Positions 47,388 through 59,333 of a DNA stretch of 64,000 bases are shown in pieces. The notes beneath the pieces were generated by a model that worked only from the letters and a program-made list of their open reading frames with translations, was not told the origin of the DNA and searched no databases. A program made the position numbers and the translations under genes. How positions within the stretch are numbered: position 1 is the first letter of the stretch; every line of letters begins with the position of its first letter. The DNA comes from Trichobilharzia szidati (taxonomy: Eukaryota; Platyhelminthes; Trematoda; Strigeidida; Schistosomatidae), in the NCBI GenBank assembly GCA_944472155.2, contig OX235271.1, forward strand, positions 105,537,256 through 105,601,255. Reading direction: 5' to 3'.

Positions 47388-48197
47388 CTAGCAAATATTT
47401 TGAGTACTAGACGTTGAGGTCCGCTGTCTTGAAAACGACCGTCGACGTTGCCGTGACCTGGGCGGTGATCTACTACCTCGTGCACGTAAGCTTGAAATTT
47501 CAGTTTCTAGCTTTTCCATCTTATTCGTCAATGTCGAAATCGCTGACAATATAGTTGTGTCGGTAGCAGACGTCCCTTGAACCGGTAACCCCTGACTTGT
47601 CGGTACGTTGTATATACTGGTTTCAGGCATTACATCTAGTATTCTATCTGCCAGCTCACTTAGTGCGTCTAGGTCGACCGATTTGGAGGAGATGGTCAAA
47701 ACCTGTTGGATATGTCGCGGTAGCCGTTGCAACCACATCTGGCGTAAAATCACGTCGTCAACTTGGTGTGGGTTAAGCAGTTGACGCATGTGCCTGAGGA
47801 GCTGAGATGGAGTCCGTGAGCCTAACTCACAAGCAGTAAGTAACTGTTGGATCCGTTTCTCATCTGAAACACTCCTTCTTTGAATCAAAACTGCTTTGAG
47901 CCTATCATACTGGTGGTCTGCAGGGGCGCTGTCAATTAAATCACTAATGTCTGATAGAACCTCTGTGGGCAGTGCGGCTAAAACACATCCATACTTCGCA
48001 ATCTGTGACTTGATTCCGCGGGCAGAAAAGAGGGGTTCGATGATGGCAAACAAAATCCGCGGCTCAGTGAAACCAAATAGCGGTAGACGCAGATCGACTA
48101 TTGCGTTGATTGATGAGTCTTGTGCCTCCTTAGTCTCAGTTGCAGCAGGTGAACGTGTAGGTGAGGACATGATTATTATGCGAATATACAGGTACAC
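47388..48197 (-). pseudogene. Gypsy gag, truncated in its zinc motif
   Basis: A 269-codon frame with capsid-like helices (LFSARGIKSQIAKYGCVLAA, then LSDISDLIDSAP, LLTACELGSRTPSQLLRHMR, MWLQRLP) and an Arg/Ser-rich tail. This pattern is typical of CsRn1-group Gag. The frame stops at TAG just after NIC. The expected zinc knuckle residues (YH, C, C) continue in a shifted frame near 47330-47390, so the motif is broken by a stop and a shift. The Met chosen in the track frame is 5' of the likely MSSPTRSP start at about 48170. Confidence 0.8.
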
Positions 48198-48734
48198 AGA
48201 TATAAATACATGGAATGTGCAGTCAAAAGTAAAAATAATAACAATAAAAATATAGAGTTTCTATAAAGCTAAGATGTTCAAACGGGCTCACCGATTATTC
48301 TGGCGGACCTAAGACTTTGCTAGCTTAATATACCGGATTCGAATAGAAATAAAAATACAAAATCCGTACAGTTACTGGAAGAATATGTTAAAATTTGTCA
48401 CTTGGGTTATTACAAGGTCCAAAATCCACAATTAACTTAACAGACTCCAGAAGCATTGTAAGAAGACTGCTCCAATCTTAATTCTCCAATGTCGATATTG
48501 ACAGAAATCGACCAAGGTAACGTAGGGAGAAATTATGGTGTCCCTGCGAAATTTTGAAATAGAAGATAGGTAATTAGAATTGACCGATGGCAGTTGAGAT
48601 GGTGGAGACGACGGAGAGTTGTAGGCAGAACTATATTTTCATTCAAAACACGAGGTTAAGTTCAAAGTGCAGAGATCTTGGTTGAAACAAAGTAGTGTAC
48701 AATATGTTCATTTCTCACATAATAGTAAAAGTTG
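48198..48734. other. No gene; possible gypsy 5' leader/LTR remnants
   Basis: Begins with the element's 5' leader. On the - strand, CGGTGAGCCCGTTTGAAC (48275-48292) loosely resembles the TGGTGACCCCG primer-binding sites of CsRn1-type elements. No repeated LTR sequence found. Confidence 0.35.
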
Positions 48735-50550
48735 GGCCGAAATTATTCCGCATGCTCAAGGTCATTGGTGGAGTGAGACGCTCAAAGGTCATTTGCGTCC
48801 ATGTTAGTCGGCCATGTTGGGTTGCAATTCTGTATCCGTTCGTTTACACATTGTTTTTTACGTTTATCCTGCAGTTATTCACGACTTATCTTGATGCATA
48901 TTGTTCACAAATGTTGCTTTTCAACTCATTTTTGTTTCCGTTGATGTTAAAATTCGTTGGTTTCGAAAGATTTTACCACCAGATCAGTGCATACATTTCA
49001 TGATAGTTGTTTCATACCTTGCTTTCATGCGTGGTTTCAGTGTTTTAGTCGTTTTTCAGCCAATAATGAAATAGTGCTGTGTGGAAGTTTTGGAAAATAT
49101 GCAAGTGAACATGTTTAGCTGACAAAAGCTGTTGTTTTTAGTTCATTTGCTGGTTGCCGTTATTGATTCTGGCTCAGTTGGTTACTTAGAATGTAGAAAT
49201 CTCGAAAAAACAATGTCTTTCACATTCATGTTTACAACATGCAGCAGTCTACGAGTGAATCCGGTGAAGGGAATACCACCAGGGTTGCTATTGGCAAGTT
49301 TTCCGAAGAGCATATTAAACCTGGAGATTTCAGAACGTGGTTTGAAGTTGAAAAAGCTTTGAAGCTTTTTGAGAAGCTGAGCATACCATCAGTGTATATT
49401 ATCAGTTAAAGAATCAGTTATATTGTCAGAGAATCTAAATCAAACAGGGTCAAGCCACATAAGAAGTATGAATCTGTTGTGCCTGTACGAAGTTTTGGAA
49501 CTGAAAGAAACTTGATAGCAATCAGAAACCCCTAAATGGTAAGTGTTACCTATGTTTAATAATGCCCAATATACTAGATCCAAATACATGAACTAGGACC
49601 GCCTGTACCAAAGCCAGTGTTAACGGCCATTCAGTGTGTTGCAAGACGACTTAAAAAGCGGATAACATGGTGACCTGGTGAGTGTACGAACTATCCCAGT
49701 TGAAGGTAAGACTTTAATTAGCAAGAATAACGTTTCGGGTTGTGGTCTACAATCGGTGGTTACAACAAGCTGAGAAGCTGATTATTATTCGGGGTGAAAA
49801 TATTGGCTGAATACAGATTGCTTGTTTCATTTCAAATAATGGAATTCCTATTTTTCGGATGTTTGTGATTTCTCCGTAGCTATAAATACGGATAACCATT
49901 ATTTTTAAAAAAACTAAATAAATTTTCCTAGGACAATTGGTTTTCTATTTCTTGGTGAAATATCAAATTAATACGATTAGAAGATTAGGTAGCAAAGTAG
50001 AATGTTCTGTGATTGAGAATCGTAGTCGTCGTGTTTCGGGATTAATATCGCGCTTCTAACTATTATAACCCTATGGATATAGACTTTCCCTAATGGTACA
50101 TTATGATACCTAGAAGTCATAAGCACACTATTTTCAGTAAATTTATTCTTACTTCTTAAGGGACTGCAAATAGTGAGTCATTTGAGGTGATAGGATGAAT
50201 ACCTGTAAACGCTTTCGTTGAGATTATGGTATATTTACTTTTTCCGAGTGGGAGACGATCTTTTTACCAAGAAGGTTCTCAGGATGTCCACTTTTACTTT
50301 GAAATTCAAAGATAACGTTAAGTTGCTCACTAAGATATTAGCGGAAACCTCTTTAAGGTAGCTATGTAGCTTTAGGTAATGCGTCATAGAAGTAAGCAAC
50401 GTAGTGTCTAAATATATTAAACGTTGTATAACTGGTCAAATCGTAGCTCTTACATACTAGTTAGTCTTATAAATAATGAATGCACCGTACAAACGTTTAC
50501 TTTGATTTGCATATGTAGCTCATAAGCATTATACCTGCGTGTAATATACA
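48735..50550. repeat. Diverged third copy of the repeat, unit C
   Basis: Matches 19485-21653 of unit A in order, with many substitutions and small gaps. It lacks the 340-bp SINE (single target site at 49431-49442). It retains the ~38 bases near 49170-49225 that unit A has lost and unit B keeps. It ends at the same base as unit A. It is clearly older than the A/B duplication. Confidence 0.85.
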
Positions 50551-50558
50551 TTTAAGGC

Positions 50559-50870
50559 TGATACGCTTGTTTCGTGTTCTATTTGACTAAATTAGCGTAC
50601 ACGTATTTTCTAGTACTTCTTCACGTTTATCAATGTGCGCAGACGTTGTGGCTACTCGACGCCCACAACGTAAAATCAGAAGGCACTTGTGAAGAGGGTA
50701 ACCGTGTATTATAGCAGTAGTCAAATTTCAAAATTGTATCAAGGTAACGCTCAACAGTAAATTGACAAATGTTTACGAAGTACATATAAAATCGGTATGT
50801 GTAAACATATAATATGAGTATGCAAATTAGATTAAAATCGTATGTTTATAGTTGGTACAGGGGTTCTACA
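50559..50870 (-). repeat. Probable 3' LTR of the second CsRn1-like element
   Basis: On the - strand a purine tract (GGTGGGGGAA, plus strand 50873-50884) is followed by TGTAGAACCCC, the expected polypurine tract and TG start of an LTR. The far end is placed at a CA about 312 bases on, just before unit C. Without a 5' LTR to compare, the exact far end is uncertain. Confidence 0.5.
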
Positions 50871-51253
50871 TAATTCCCCCACCACAACACTGAAATATAA
50901 AAAAATACATTTAAGTGTTCGACAATAACATGCATCAGCGTAATATGCAGCAGAGATAGTACGTAGAAAGCGATTTATTAAGCTGAAAAATGAGCAGTTT
51001 AATGCGGTTAATAAGGTCGATTGATGATCGCGGTAGAATATATAAGGAATGATACAATCGGCCGGGGATCTGTAGTCTGTATACGGAAACGATACGTGAA
51101 TATTAAGCGCTATATGACAAAATGTAATAATACAGGAAATATCGATGTTAAAATAGTAGTGACGTGATTTACGTATGAAAATATTAATCAGTTAAATGAG
51201 TAGTCAAATGACAATTACGAATAAAGATAATAAAAATGAAAATTCGTAATAAG

Positions 51254-52939
51254 TTATATATTGATGATTTGTACATAACGTTTAGGCCAATGAACTCTCC
51301 TACCAGAGCGTGTTGTTTTCATAGGTTTCTCTGGCGACGTTGAAGCTTGCGTGGATGTAGGTATTGGCACGTCGTTCAGCTGGTCTTTATCGTTGGCTTC
51401 GAAATCGTCGATGAATGCTGGTTTGACTCTGTCGACACTGATGGCTTCTGCTTTATTCAGTCGTTCTATCGTGATAACTTTATCATTTCTATTTAGAACT
51501 TTGAATGGGCCATCGTAAGCGGGTTGAAGTTGTCGTTGTACACCCTCTCTCCTGACGAAGACGTGAGTGCAATCTGTCAGTTGTGGCGGGATGTATGACG
51601 TTCGTTCCTGCTTGCGTGGAATTGATATCTTGAGCTCGTTCATGTGTTGTTTTAGCTGGTGCACATAACCAGTCATATCTTGTGGAACTTGGTTACCTGG
51701 GGTGAAAAATTCTCCTGGTAGTCGTAATGTTGTTCCATAGACTAGTTCGGAAACACAGCAGCCAATATCTTTCTTTAGAGCAGATCGTATACCAAGCAGT
51801 ACCAGTGGGAGTTTGGTTGACCAGTCGTTTTGAGTCAAAGAAGCAGCGAGCGCAGCTTTGAGTTGTCGATGAAGTCGTTCAACCATGCCGTTGGAACTAG
51901 GATGGTAGGCGGTTGTTCGTATTCGTTTAATGCCCAGTAATTCAGTTAGCTGGTGGAAAAGTCGGCTTTCAAACTGAGCATCTCTGTCTGTAGTGATAAT
52001 GGATGGGACACCAAAGTTAGCTATCCAGTTTTCGACCAAAGCTTTAGCTACCGTTTCAGCGGAGACGTTGGCTATTGGAACTGCTACAGGCCAACGAGTG
52101 AATCTATCGATGCAAGTTAGAATATAGTTGAAACCATTGGAAGGAGGTAGTGGACCAACTATGTCTACATGTATATGTTCAAATCTAGAGTCGGGGTTAG
52201 GAAAGCGACCAAGTGGTGCATTAGTGTGACGGTTGATTTTGACTCTTTGACATGACAAGCAATTTCGTGTCCACTTCTTAACATCGCTATTAATGTTCGG
52301 CCATATAAATCTTTCTTTTATTAGTTTGATAGTAGCGCTGACACCGGGATGAGACAAGTTATGTAACTTCTCGAATACTGTATGTCTCATAGCCGCTGGA
52401 ACGAAGGGTCGATATTTACCTGTAGAGGTGTCGCAGATTATTTTTGTCGTGCCAAAAGGAATTGCGTCTAGTTTTAAAGATGTTGTTTTAGAAGACACGA
52501 TCTTCTTTAGTTCGGCATCATCTCGTTGTAAGTTTGAGAGACGTTCGTAGTCGCTGTCTGGGCATACAATGTTGTCAATGTGCACACGTGATAAAGCGTC
52601 TGCCACTTCATTGTTTTTACCCTTCACATGTCGCAGATCGGAGGTGAACTGAGATATAAACTCGAGATGTCGTAGTTCACGCGGAGAGTAGTTATCCTGT
52701 TTTGCTGATAAGGCTTTCGTTAGAGCCTTATGGTCTGTAAAGACAGTAAAAGCTGTACCTTCCAGCATATGTCGAAAGTGCTTGATTGCTAAATAAACAG
52801 GCAATAACTCTCTACCAAAAGTGCTATAGCGGCATTGAGTAGGATTCAGTCGTTTCGAAAAGAATGCTAGGGGTTGCCATTCGCCGTGTACCTGTTGTTG
52901 TAAAACTGCCCCAATGGCAACGTCTGAAGCGTCAGTCAT
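51254..52939 (-). CDS. Gypsy RNase H-integrase, 561 codons open
   Basis: RNase [41 protein letters not shown]. Integrase: zinc region (HNLSHPG, then CLSCQ), catalytic D in [12 protein letters not shown] in [13 protein letters not shown] in [12 protein letters not shown], followed by [14 protein letters not shown] and a C-terminal [16 protein letters not shown] tail. The frame is uninterrupted and all catalytic residues are present, unlike the other gypsy copy. It is part of a pol polyprotein, so the internal Met is not a real start. The upstream RT portion is broken, so the element is not autonomous. Confidence 0.85.
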   Translation of the reverse strand: MTDASDVAIGAVLQQQVHGEWQPLAFFSKRLNPTQCRYSTFGRELLPVYLAIKHFRHMLEGTAFTVFTDHKALTKALSAKQDNYSPRELRHLEFISQFTSDLRHVKGKNNEVADALSRVHIDNIVCPDSDYERLSNLQRDDAELKKIVSSKTTSLKLDAIPFGTTKIICDTSTGKYRPFVPAAMRHTVFEKLHNLSHPGVSATIKLIKERFIWPNINSDVKKWTRNCLSCQRVKINRHTNAPLGRFPNPDSRFEHIHVDIVGPLPPSNGFNYILTCIDRFTRWPVAVPIANVSAETVAKALVENWIANFGVPSIITTDRDAQFESRLFHQLTELLGIKRIRTTAYHPSSNGMVERLHRQLKAALAASLTQNDWSTKLPLVLLGIRSALKKDIGCCVSELVYGTTLRLPGEFFTPGNQVPQDMTGYVHQLKQHMNELKISIPRKQERTSYIPPQLTDCTHVFVRREGVQRQLQPAYDGPFKVLNRNDKVITIERLNKAEAISVDRVKPAFIDDFEANDKDQLNDVPIPTSTQASTSPEKPMKTTRSGRRVHWPKRYVQIINI

Positions 52940-53136
52940 GAGAGACAGGGGGAGTGATTTTGGCGTCTGACTAAGAGTGTCTTGTCATTTAACAATTGTT
53001 TGACAGTTTCGAATGCTTTAACAGCTTCTGCGGGCAAATGGGTAGAACGACTATGTCCACGTAAGCAATCGGTTAATGGTTGTAAAGCTTTAGCACAGTT
53101 CGGGATAAAACGCCGGTAAAAATTAATGAGACCCAA
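52936..53136 (-). pseudogene. Gypsy RT thumb/connection region
   Basis: Reads LINFYRRFIPNCAKALQPLTD and ends in a shifted frame just before the RNase H start. The equivalent Trp/Phe-rich block follows FLG in intact elements. The overlap with the RNase H frame shows a small frameshift at about 52940. Confidence 0.75.
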
Positions 53137-53221
53137 AAATCGTCGTAATCTCTTAAAAGAATCTGGTAATGGATAATCTTTGATAGCTTGTACGTCATCA
53201 GGGACTGGTCTGATTCCTTGG

Positions 53222-53908
53222 CTATCGATTAAATGACTGAGAAATTTCAGTGAGGTCTAAGTTGATAGTCATACCGTATTGGTTAAGTCTTTCAAACACA
53301 GTGTTCACATGTTTCAAATGCTCGGCTTCGTCTGCACTTGCAATTAGTAAGTCGTCGATGTATGCGTAGACGAAAGGGAGACCACGGAGTACTTGGTCAA
53401 TTAGGCGTTGGAATGTCTGAGCGGCGTTCATAAGTCCGAATGGCATGCGTACGAATTCATATAAACCGAATGGTGTGGTAATGGCAGTTTTCGGAACGTC
53501 ATCCGGGTGGATGGGGATATGATGATACGCTCGGACAAGATCGATTTTAGAGAAAACTTTAACATCTGGTAAGTTGCTAGCGAAATCGTGGATATGTGGT
53601 ATTGGGTATCGATCAGGTACCGTTTGCTTGTTTAAAGCTCGATAATCACCACACGGCCGTATCTCACCAGAAGACTTTTTAGGCACCATGTGAAGCGGTG
53701 AAGACCAAGAGCTGTTGGATGGGCGAATAATACCAAGCTCTAGCATTTTATCGAACTCTGTTTTGGCGATTTTAAGTCGATGTGGGTCAAGGCGTCGGGG
53801 ACGTGCAAAAACTGGTGGTCCAGTGGTTTTAATATGATGAACCACATGATGCTTCGGTTCTGTTCCTCGAAAAGAAGGTTGTAGAAGGTCAGGAAACTGA
53901 TTTACCAA
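53222..53908 (-). pseudogene. Gypsy reverse transcriptase, 3' part damaged
   Basis: [75 protein letters not shown] and [11 protein letters not shown] cover RT through its catalytic DD. After GMTINLDL the frame breaks (a short deletion with a shift) and stops at 53222. The open frame at its upstream end stops being gypsy at about 53925. Confidence 0.85.
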
Positions 53909-54357
53909 ATTGGTATATGGAGGTGCTGGTGTGAAGGGGCTAATATTAGAGAAGGATTATAATTGATTAACATTTCGGCCTGTGTCGTGCTCTGCGGAGC
54001 TAATTTTGTGAGGTTTGTGATGTTTGAGAGGGGAGAGGCTATGAGTTCTATCATATTGGTCTTGGGTTTATCTATTTCGGTGACTTGAGGTGCCTTGCCA
54101 TTGAGTTTAGTGAGCTGATTGCAAACACTCCTTCCAGTCACCGTCTTATCTGCTACAACATTTATTTTTTTGTAGCTATCTTGTATCCTGCAACAGGATA
54201 CGTTGTGTAATAGTGAATTTCTTAGCCTCTGTCTGTGTTTCAAACTTGAGGCGTATAGGGCAGCAATGGTAGTGCTGACTCTTTTCAGTCTCTGACATTT
54301 TGTTTGGGAGTTAAGCATTTTTGCCACCCTAAGTAAGATATTTTGAACCTTCTTCAA
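53902..54357 (-). pseudogene. Truncated copy of the unidentified ORF at 3870-4421
   Basis: The same first ~150 codons as the unit A frame. The last dozen codons differ because unit B begins at 53932 and the frame runs into gypsy sequence. One base difference near 53945 also alters the frame locally. Confidence 0.6.
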
Positions 54358-55093
54358 CCCCTAATTATCCGGTATATTATAGACTATCGTACTTAATTTT
54401 GCATTTGGTCTTTTGATGACTTCTGTTGTGATGGAGTCTATCAGGTTGTCTACCTAGATGCATACAAAGACTTAGTAGAAATAAATATTTGTTCACTAAA
54501 TTACAATGTACAACGAATATAAACATATCTGTCCCACTCCACATACTTTTTCTCTGCCCTCTGGCACTTTTCTGCTCGCCTGTTCTGTTGTATTTGCCCT
54601 GTAGTAGAAGTTGCACTGATCTGCATCCAGACTGAAGCTGAGAAACAATTGAAGTCACTCACTCATATATTATCCCTCAAGGTTTGACTAGCAATGGCTC
54701 TGCATCCTTGATGAAATCCGCTGTCACCATAACAAGACGCTGTACAGCATCTTATACAAGCACTGTCAATGATCTAAAATGGCTTTTATATAGCTTTCGA
54801 CGTGTTTATCAACTTACTCGTACGGACTTACCATGCAGTGACGAATGGCGGGCTCTGGGTGACTTGGGTGCAGTAAAACAAATCTGCTTGACAATGACCA
54901 ATATTAATCTGCATTCAGTTGGATCCACATCTGGTATTACTTGCAATAAAAATGATGTCAAAATCATACAAATAAATCACTGATTTCAAATTAATACCCA
55001 ATTTGAACATAAAACAGGAACAAGATACGATGCCGCACACAACAATGTTATATGGAGGAATTGAGTTCAAGCTTTATTTTTTTCCCAAATATT

Positions 55094-55580
55094 GGTAATT
55101 TATCCGACACATACTTGGGTTTTTTGTTAATGCGAAGACAATATTTCTATATTTCTTTATGTGCTCCATTGAACGACTAGCTATCAAATTGTACTCACTA
55201 ACTAGTGTCAGAGAGGACAGCAACCATGTAATTTCACTATAAATCAAATTCATGTAATTTAAATAATACTTATCCATGCCTGTACAACTGGTGTGTCCCA
55301 CATAGATAGGAAATATATATTATTATTACCTCGGTTACCGATTATGTGTCAAATTCGCCAGGGTTTATGGTTCTGTTCAGGATGCTCAGAGGTGTAGGTT
55401 CACAGACCGGCTATTTTATGCCACTCACCTGTGTTGGTAGTTAAGATATTCTGCTCATGTTTTCTGAATATATCTTCCATTCATAGACTCACTACACCTT
55501 ACTTCCCGAACCTCAGTCTTCATCTCTTCTACAGACAGCTTTGGTCATTCAATTTCTGAAGTAAGTGTTGAAGCTGAACT
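55094..55580. other. Unit B-specific segment missing from unit A
   Basis: Starts with more of the LINE 3' UTR (gttaatgcgaagacaata, as at 2035 and 11273), which unit A lacks. It continues with unassigned sequence, including a tatattattattacc run. Unit A has an 11-base filler instead, so A probably suffered a deletion. Confidence 0.6.
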
Positions 55581-57000
55581 TCGTGTCTGAAATTTTGTGA
55601 CACGTGCATAAGTTGTAGTGAATAGGTCTATGTCAGGACCAGGAGCTGAGTTTGTAGAAGCGATGCGGCTTCTAGTAGTAAGCATATTCTTGCTCTCAGT
55701 TCCAGCTCCGTTAGAAGGTAGTGAAAAAGTAGTTCGGTGCTTCCGGCGTACTGGTGAGCAACGTGACTCACCACTATATTTTGTGGGAGGTGTGCTGCCT
55801 GTTGTAGGAAGCTGAGATGTGCTATCAGTTAGCAGGTGAGTGAGTTGGCGGTTTTGTATTTATATATATAATTTTAATAATCACTCTTCGAGGACTCCAC
55901 TTGCTTCCTTCTGTGCTGCTGTCGTTTGTCTTCTTTTTTGTCTCACCATTTTAGCTTATAAATGACTTTTTGAATGAAAATAAAGAATGTAGATATTTGA
56001 CCACTCACAACGACGAGTGATCTGCAAACTCTACTGATTCTATATCCCACAAGTGCCTCGTGAGCTACCCATTAACTTCCTCCACAACGCATCCTGGATG
56101 ACAGTTGTGGAATATTACCTATATGCCAATAAAAAATCCCATTAACGTCTGTTGGGTGCCAACAAATCTGGTTGTTCGAGAAATAATGAACACATCCTGA
56201 TGGTTGCTTTTGAAATCTGACTGACTCGTGTGATAACAACTTCCAGCTCCTACATGCTCCAATTGTCATTTTATATGGATTAATTCGCCATTATTCTGGT
56301 TCCTGATCGCATATGGACTGAAAATTGCCTATTGCTTTGGCAACACTTCTTTGTAGGTTTAACTGGACACTTATTGCTCTGTTTCTGAGGTCGTTCTTCA
56401 CTTCTTGAAATAGCTTTTAATAACGTGGTGACAAAGCACTTACCCAAATATACGCGGTTCACTGGCTGACCATAAATATCAGCATGAAACGGAACGAAAT
56501 TTGGCTTGGCGCTCAACTTTGATGGTGAAGGGTTTACAGTTTGGCATTTATAAGAGCCTGTTCTGATTGCTCGTGTCATTATCAAATGATTTAAACCTAT
56601 GAAAGAGTATTAATTTGTGATGTTTCACGATTGTAATTTATAACATAACTAATCGTGCCTGTAAAAAAGGCATGTATTTCACGTAAACACTCGTTTATGC
56701 GAAATATAAGTTATTATTATCATAATCTGTGTTGATAGTTCAGATATGCCTGGCGAAACATTATAATATCATAATGTAGCTCTTGCTAACTTAGCAGTAC
56801 TCCGCTGCCTTACAAGAGAATAATACTCAGGGCTGTTTAAGGATGCATCTGTTACCGATATTATAAAGGGAATGCAGAGATGCACAATCACACCACAACG
56901 CAGAAACTGCGCTCCTGTTCTTTGGGAACCAAAGAGCCTGAAAAGTGATTCAGTCAGCACAGACAAACAGAATGATCCTCGAAGGCGAAACAGCTGAGGT

Positions 57001-57749
57001 TCAATCGAAATGACAAACCTCGTTGACTCCCCACATGGTCTCCATATGTGTAATGTTGGGGATGACGATGAGCAGGTCATCCATGTACGCTTTGGCAGAC
57101 GTCAGTTCACGCATTAAATCATCTATAAATATGAAAAGTCTGTACAATATTCTGAAGACCAAATGGCACCTACAAAATATCACAACCTGAACTGGGTGGT
57201 GTTGGTCATTTTAGCTGTATCTTCTCCAGTCGTCGGAATATTGTGATGGGGGTGAACTAAGTCTATTTACGCGAATATCTTTTGGCGCATAGGTGGCACA
57301 GCCGTAGAGTGCTCCTCGACGAGGCAGGTGGTTCGAGGTTTGATCTCCGGCCGACGCACCCCTTTACCCAGCTAAGCCAGTAGTAAGACTGGTAAAGAGG
57401 GAAGGTTGGGCCTGAGGCTAGCAACCCCTTCCTTTAAAAATAATCACCACTGCTACAGAAACTTCAATTCTTCAGCTTGAAGCCGTATGTTCCACTGGGA
57501 ACGTAAAGGAATAAAAACAAAAACAAAAACTCCGGTGAATCGAAGACTACTAGTAAGGTCTTGAATGTGTGGTACTGGGTATCTATCTTGGGAGGTTTGC
57601 TTATTGAAGGCTCTAGCTATTTCTAGTTTTTCCGAGGCTAATCTTCTTGGTTTAGTGAGAACTAGAAGTGTGAGTAATTTTTGGACCAAACTTAGAATTT
57701 GGAGGGTTGGTCGCCCTTGGATATGCGATTTCCCCAATGTCATCTGCAA
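57001..57749 (-). pseudogene. Decayed gypsy RT, unit B copy
   Basis: Duplicate of 6590-7338 with the same breaks, including the YMDD remnant and the SINE-like interruption. Confidence 0.7.
57285..57532 (+). repeat. tRNA-headed SINE with RTE-like tail, unit B copy
   Basis: Duplicate of 6874-7121 with a single-base difference in the head (cgacgagg for cgatgagg). Confidence 0.6.
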
Positions 57750-59325
57750 CCTCCCGGCCCACAGTGATGAAAACTACATTGCATTCAACACATAGTGCTA
57801 CCTGCCTTGCCATTCGAATACCGGGAGGATGCTTTCACTGTTAACCGTCCCCTCCCACTGTCTACCAGAAAGTCGTACCTTTCTAAGAAGATTATTTCGG
57901 CCATAGTGGAAATCTATGGAAGCTATCACCTAAACCTGATGATATTCGTAAATAGTTTCCTCTCCGAACTCGAAATCAGAGCTATATTGGAGACATGCCG
58001 CGTTATAGGTGAGGTTATCGTACCGAAGTGGCCTCTATTTTGACATGACACTGAGTGGAACTTCTCTATCAACGAAGAATTCCATGTCCGGATTATATTT
58101 TGTGACGTAATAAGGGACTGTCCGGAACCTCTTCTAAGTACTGCTACCTGAGACAGGGCCAATAGTTTCTGTTTTGGCTGTGATGTGGCTTAGGCCAGAT
58201 TCGTGTGTGCATTCCTCTGATTGTGCACCAATCCCCATTTATCTGGCTTGTCTGGGTCTGCTTCTTGATCGAAGACTATGCTTGTTGGGCGATCGTCCCC
58301 GATTACTATGTGCCAGCTGTATTTGTGCTACTGTTTTCGGCAACGCCTGGCCACACATTCTGTGAAAACCAGGTCGTCACCGATGCACATGTAGTTCTCC
58401 TGCTTTTCTGTGTGATGTGCCCTCTCCAACGTTCGATCTGCGATGCTCGCCAACTGTTCAAGAGCGAAGTCGAGATTTAAGCATCTAGGAAACCAGTTAG
58501 TTGTGCTGCTAGAATAATTTTGAACTCGTTTCCACTTATTTCGACTAGATTAAGTGCTCACAATTGATGTGCGACTATCGATCCTGCTAGACGAGGGTAC
58601 TAGCCACACCAATTGCTGACTATTTGAGTTGGCCCACGTCACCTGGTGGCCAGGCTGCTCTTGACACTACGCCATCTAGCGAAAGGACAATTTAAGACTA
58701 ACGACTGCTGAAAGAGGTACCTATTAGCGATGATGCACAGGGGGATAATCACACCCCAACGAATCTGCCAAGATCTTATCCCCTGAGAATTATCTTGACC
58801 ACCGTGTCCTTCAGTCCTCACAGACAACCAGATTCGCCGTTGATGGTGAAACGGTTGAGGTTTAGCTGGTTTAGAGAACTATTTTGGGACCCTACAAGCA
58901 CTCGTTGCGTGTTGTGCTTACTCCAGAAGGTCTGGCATCCACCCCAACATTAGCACAGCCTCCCTAACCGTCCTGTCTCCCACTATTGCAAGCGGTGCAG
59001 AACTATGTATGGCACTGTCTTCCGTGTTCTCCTCTCGAAACGACCACTTTTGAGATGGTTTCCGAACAATGACAGGCATTCTACATCCTCATAAATAAGC
59101 ACTGTGTGTGACGAGGTCAACTCGTCTCTAATCTCATAAGATAACTAAGAATACATGTCACTATGGCTAGTATTCTCAGACTTGATGCTTTGCCAGTCGA
59201 CGAGGTGCTGCAGCTGAGCGAACCATATTCCTGGATCATGTCGATTAACTCAGATAATCTAACTTTTGTCGATATTAGGGGATCTACCTCCATGGAAACA
59301 GTTTTTAAAACCAGATCCTGTGGCT
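57750..59325. other. Unit B, gypsy debris and unassigned sequence
   Basis: Copy of 7339-8906, with 8 extra bases near 58410 that alter two of the short frames. No gene supported. Confidence 0.5.
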
Positions 59326-59333
59326 GTTAAATG
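59326..59333. other. Empty MULE target site (GTTAAATG)
   Basis: A single 8-mer with unit A's left flank on one side and its right flank on the other; no trace of the transposon. Confidence 0.9.

Larger units (their letters stand above)
44188..48197 (-). mobile_element. CsRn1-like Ty3/gypsy retrotransposon, decayed
   Basis: Order on the - strand is gag, protease, RT, RNase H, integrase, the Ty3/gypsy order. The gag zinc motif appears to be the C-H-C-C type characteristic of the CsRn1/Kabuki group, which includes Boudicca of schistosomes. The coding body is almost full length but has at least four in-frame stops or shifts. A weak candidate primer-binding site lies near 48277-48292. No pair of LTRs could be identified by eye, so outer boundaries are those of the coding region only. 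Confidence 0.8.
50559..53931 (-). mobile_element. Second CsRn1-like gypsy element, 5'-truncated
   Basis: Contains RT, RNase H, integrase and a probable 3' LTR, but gag, protease and 5' LTR are missing. The truncation point (about 53931) is the left edge of unit B. It is better preserved than the element at 44188-48197 and moderately diverged from it, so it is a different family or subfamily. Confidence 0.8.
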
